DNA of 64,000 nt from DATBGO01 sp963695645 (GTDB taxonomy: Bacteria; Actinomycetota; Actinomycetes; Streptosporangiales; Streptosporangiaceae), in the NCBI GenBank assembly GCA_963695645.1, contig CAVOHC010000017.1, positions 434,001-498,000 of the forward strand, given 5' to 3'. Shown piece by piece: positions 61,466 through 64,000 of this stretch. Under the pieces are notes generated by a model. That model did no database searches. It saw only the letters and a list, made by a program, of their open reading frames with translations, and had not been told where the DNA came from. Position 1 is the first letter of the stretch. The number at the start of each line of letters is the position of its first letter. The position numbers and the translations under genes were made by a program.

Positions 61466-62077
61466 ATGATCCACACAACAGCTGTGGTCACGGCTGTAGA
61501 AGTTCACCGCGATGCAACCCCCAGGCCCCCGGCGAGTTTCGTCGTGCGCCGGGGTAATTCCCTCAGCGAAATCGCCGCCCGGTACCGCATCGAATGGCCC
61601 GGGCTGTACGAAGCCAACCGGGCAGTCATCGGACGAAACCCCGACCTGATAACCGTCGGTGAGCGCCTGCGCATACCCTCTGCGGCGTCAGCAGCGCACC
61701 TCGCTGCCTCCTACCGGCCAGTTGCGGTCGTGATGGTGCCCGTCTCCCCGGCCGCTGCGACCCCAGAGCCGGTGGCTGCGCAGGCCATCCCAGCGGAGAC
61801 TGCCGCACCAGCGGAGACTGCCGCACCAGCGGCGGCCGCCGCACCGGCGGGCTCCTTCCAGCAGTGCGTCATTTCCCGGGAGAGCGGTGGCGATGCGCAG
61901 GTCATGAACGGAACCGGTCACTACGGCCTCTACCAGTTCAGCGCCTCGACCTGGGCCGGTGCCGGGGGCAACCCAGCTGACTTTGGGAATGCGTCCGTGG
62001 CCGAGCAGAACCAGGTATTCGCCACGGCCTACGCCCAGGATGGGACCTCGCCGTGGGCGCCGTATGACGGCTGCTGA
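61466..62077 (+). CDS. LysM and Rpf-like transglycosylase protein
   Basis: 203 residues. LysM domain FVVRRGNSLSEIAARYRIEW, LYEANRAVIGRNPDLITVGE; Ala/Pro linker with a doubled AETAAP unit; Rpf-like domain CVISRESGGDAQVMNGTGHY, GLYQFSASTWAGAGG, QNQVFATAYAQDGTSPWAPY. Such proteins cut peptidoglycan and aid resuscitation. No signal peptide is visible, which is odd for this function. ATG 61466 follows GAGAGGA. Confidence 0.9.
   Translation: MIHTTAVVTAVEVHRDATPRPPASFVVRRGNSLSEIAARYRIEWPGLYEANRAVIGRNPDLITVGERLRIPSAASAAHLAASYRPVAVVMVPVSPAAATPEPVAAQAIPAETAAPAETAAPAAAAAPAGSFQQCVISRESGGDAQVMNGTGHYGLYQFSASTWAGAGGNPADFGNASVAEQNQVFATAYAQDGTSPWAPYDGC
61791..61826. repeat. 18-bp duplication in the LysM-Rpf linker
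   Basis: Two perfect 18-bp copies (61791-61808, 61809-61826) code a doubled PAETAA unit, in frame. Confidence 0.9.
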
Positions 62078-62407
62078 CATCCGGCAAGCCGGGCGGTCGC
62101 ATGACGGCCGGGCAGAGCTGAGCAGGTAACTGCATGCGGGCGGCGACCGCCGGAACCAGTCCGAGGTCGTCGCCCTCCGTCCGTCTCCCGCATCCCCCCG
62201 TGTTTCGGCGCCGGGTTGAACCGACGCCATGGACACCGCCCAGACCATTCCGGACCCGATGGGCTACCTCCAGGACTATGACGACGTTGTCCCGGCAGCT
62301 GTCCGTGGCCGACACATCGCCTGGATGCCCGGACGGCACCCGGCCCGTCTGGACAGCACGACGAACGTGCCCTGGCTCCGGGTTCGTGCCAGTGGGAGGA
62401 TGCGACT

Positions 62408-62758
62408 GTGGGCGACGAGAGGGACACCGAGCTCGCCGACACCCTGGCAGAGGTCGGCCGGAGGGTCGGGCAGGCAATGACCGATGCACTCGAGCGCCTG
62501 CGATCGGCCTTCGATGCGCTCGCGGAGGTGGCCAGCCGTCCTGAAGTCCGGGCGGTGATCGAGCGCGCCGAGAAGGCCCTGCGGCGCAGGCCCTGCCTTT
62601 GCTTCTGCTCGCGGGCTCATCCGGATGACCACGGCATCTGCGAGCTGCTCGGCGCGGTGATTACGGGCCATAACAGCTCAGACTGGCTGGGCGATGTTGA
62701 TGTGCCGTTGTGCGCTCCGTGCGCGGCAGCCCGGGCCGCGCACGAATTCGCTGGGTGA
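62408..62758 (+). CDS. small cysteine-rich hypothetical protein
   Basis: 116 residues. Helical N-terminus (DTELADTLAEVGRRVGQAMT) and a C-terminal Cys/His cluster: RRPCLCFCSRAHPDDHGICE, then DVPLCAPCAAARAAHEF. That suggests zinc binding. Family not known. GTG 62408 follows GGGAGG. It is convergent with the ligase gene, 4 bp apart. Confidence 0.72.
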   Translation: MGDERDTELADTLAEVGRRVGQAMTDALERLRSAFDALAEVASRPEVRAVIERAEKALRRRPCLCFCSRAHPDDHGICELLGAVITGHNSSDWLGDVDVPLCAPCAAARAAHEFAG

Positions 62759-62762
62759 TGGA

Positions 62763-64000
62763 TCAGCTCGCCGGAATGGCCCTGCCCCGGCTAGCGGCCG
62801 GCCAGGTGTGGACCGGCAGCCCGGTGTCCGCGCACCGCAGGTAGCGGTCAAGCATGACGGCTAGGGCATGCTGCCGGTCATGATCTTGCTCGGCGGCGGT
62901 GAGTGTGGCGCGCTGCCACGCCGCGCCGGTTTGCCCCGAGGCCGCCCGCGCGGATATCACGTCGAGCAAGCTGGCGGCTTCTGCTGCTGCCACGCCGCCC
63001 TCGAGCAGACCCTGCAGTGCCGCGGGCACCAGCTCGGTCACCAGCTCGGCGGCGGGCAGCGTCCGTATCTGATCGCGGTGCCCAGCTGGCCAGGTCAGCT
63101 GGGCGGACAGGCCATGCTGGGCGGCGCGGTAGAAGCCATGATCGGCGCGCTCGAACGGCAGCGCGTAGGTCCACTGCTGGTCCTGCCCAGCTAGCCACAA
63201 CGACAGCCCGATCAGGAAAGCGGCGTTAGCCAGCATGTCGATCACGGTGGGGCCTGCGGGCAGTGCCCGCATCTCGATCCGCAGATGCCCGCCCGAGGCA
63301 GGGTCGTAGAGGGCCCGGTTCCACGGCCACACGGTGCCGTGGTGGATCCTGAGCTCCTCCAGCGGCGGCGGCTGCGATCCGGCGCCGGAGGCCGCCGCGC
63401 CGCGGTGGCCGACCACCGGCAGCAGCGGCTGGTGCAGCCGGACACTCTGGGTGAACAGCTCCAGCGGCCCGCCGCGCAGCCAGCCCGTCCCCAGACCGGC
63501 CCGGGCAAGGCTGCGGCGTGGTCCGCGGCCCGGGCGATCATCGGCCGCCTGCTTGTACAAGGCAATCCGGGTTTCCTGCCAGAGCCGGTGGCCAAGGAAC
63601 GTGGGCGAGTTGCCGGACACGGCCAGCACCGGCGCGGTGGCCAGCTGGACCGCGTTATAGGTGCGCGTGAAGTCGGCGGGATCGACCCGTAGGTGCACCT
63701 GGAATGAGGTATTCGCGCCCTCCAGCCCGAGGTCCTCGCTGGCCAGCTCGAGCGGGTCCGGGCCGGCGATCCGGATGCGGGCCGGGCTGCGGCGAAGCCG
63801 TCGCATGCCGCTGTTCAGAGCACGATAACGCGCCGCGTCGGTCAGCATGCCGGGACCGAGGTCAGCCCGGCTGAGGGTGGGCAGGATGCCGATGAGCGCG
63901 AGCCGGCCCGCGTACTGGCCGGCCGCCGCGGCGGCGCGGTGCAGCAGCAGGTTCAGCTCGTCGCCGAGCGCGGCGAACGGACGGCCGGCCAGCAGCGCCG
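62763..64000 (-). CDS. glutamate-cysteine ligase family protein, partial
   Basis: The reverse-strand frame stays open to the right edge (ALLAGRPFAALGDELNLLL, then LALIGILPTLSRADLGPG, MLTDAARYRALNSGMRRLRR), so the N-terminus is outside the window. ANTSFQVHLRVDPADFTRTY, ATAPVLAVSGNSPTFLGHRL, RIHHGTVWPWNRALYD and HLRIEMRALPAGPTVIDM match the GCS2-type ligases that join glutamate and cysteine. Its role could be in thiol or ergothioneine synthesis; no other such gene is here. Confidence 0.9.
   Translation of the reverse strand, partial: ALLAGRPFAALGDELNLLLHRAAAAAGQYAGRLALIGILPTLSRADLGPGMLTDAARYRALNSGMRRLRRSPARIRIAGPDPLELASEDLGLEGANTSFQVHLRVDPADFTRTYNAVQLATAPVLAVSGNSPTFLGHRLWQETRIALYKQAADDRPGRGPRRSLARAGLGTGWLRGGPLELFTQSVRLHQPLLPVVGHRGAAASGAGSQPPPLEELRIHHGTVWPWNRALYDPASGGHLRIEMRALPAGPTVIDMLANAAFLIGLSLWLAGQDQQWTYALPFERADHGFYRAAQHGLSAQLTWPAGHRDQIRTLPAAELVTELVPAALQGLLEGGVAAAEAASLLDVISARAASGQTGAAWQRATLTAAEQDHDRQHALAVMLDRYLRCADTGLPVHTWPAASRGRAIPAS

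Noticed and set aside
62229..62480. An 83-codon frame (MDTAQTIPDP)
   Set aside because: It overlaps the better-supported gene at 62408 and its second half is plainly a shadow.

Overview
The window is high-GC DNA from an actinomycete. Markers for this are a WhiB regulator, Lsr2, two GAF-ANTAR proteins, a MerR regulator with a DICT domain, a PF04672-type S-adenosyl methyltransferase, a Bpa-like (DUF2587) protein, a LysM/Rpf-like protein, DUF1918, DUF1206 and DUF1707 proteins, and frequent GTG/TTG starts after purine-rich ribosome binding sites. The mix would fit Streptosporangiales or relatives, but that placement is only a guess. No rRNA, tRNA, CRISPR array, insertion sequence or prophage is visible. 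Both ends cut genes: an ABC-2 permease on the left and a glutamate-cysteine ligase family gene on the right.

Layout. 1-16.7 kb: DrrAB-type ABC exporter, a membrane-anchored protein, a 3-hydroxyisobutyrate-dehydrogenase-like enzyme, a DUF5996 protein, a methyltransferase, a Nudix hydrolase, convergent msrB/msrA, a frameshifted PPOX remnant, divergent whiB and merR-DICT, a TAT-exported animal-type heme peroxidase, threonine aldolase, a P-loop kinase, a DMT transporter and a flippase-like membrane protein. 16.8-25.2 kb: HtrA-like protease with a Gly-Tyr linker, a papain-like protein, the nadA-nadB-nadC operon with divergent nrtR, a small helical protein behind a consensus promoter, and lsr2. 25.2-35 kb: polyol/sugar genes (two zinc dehydrogenases and a frameshifted PfkB kinase), membrane proteins, a lipase-like hydrolase, a GalT-like enzyme, an acyl-CoA dehydrogenase and a G1 peptidase. 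35.5-48.2 kb: SigE-type sigma factor with a membrane partner, MmcQ/YjbR protein, feruloyl-CoA synthetase, a PRC-barrel protein, an ArsB-UspA chimera, HAD phosphatase, DUF1206 protein, and a STAS plus two GAF-ANTAR regulators. 48.6-64 kb: glycogen branching enzyme, SulP transporter, a phosphoribosyltransferase-hydrolase fusion with an internal deletion, a Bpa-like protein, a GNAT/acyl-CoA ligase fusion, alpha/beta hydrolase, GH15 glucoamylase/trehalase, a LysM-Rpf protein behind a possible structured RNA leader, and the glutamate-cysteine ligase.

The strongest unusual signal is a set of short perfect tandem duplications at gene boundaries. The clearest is the nadB/nadC junction: a 20-bp unit repeated five times, each copy holding its own ATGA stop/start overlap. 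This gives a ladder of four overlapping 7-codon minicistrons between nadB and nadC. Similar repeats sit in the nadA N-terminus, at two other stop codons, and in several leaders. Several genes look rearranged or decaying: the PPOX remnant, the PfkB frameshift, the ArsB-UspA chimera, a PRTase without its PRPP loop, and a peroxidase with Tyr at the expected proximal His.
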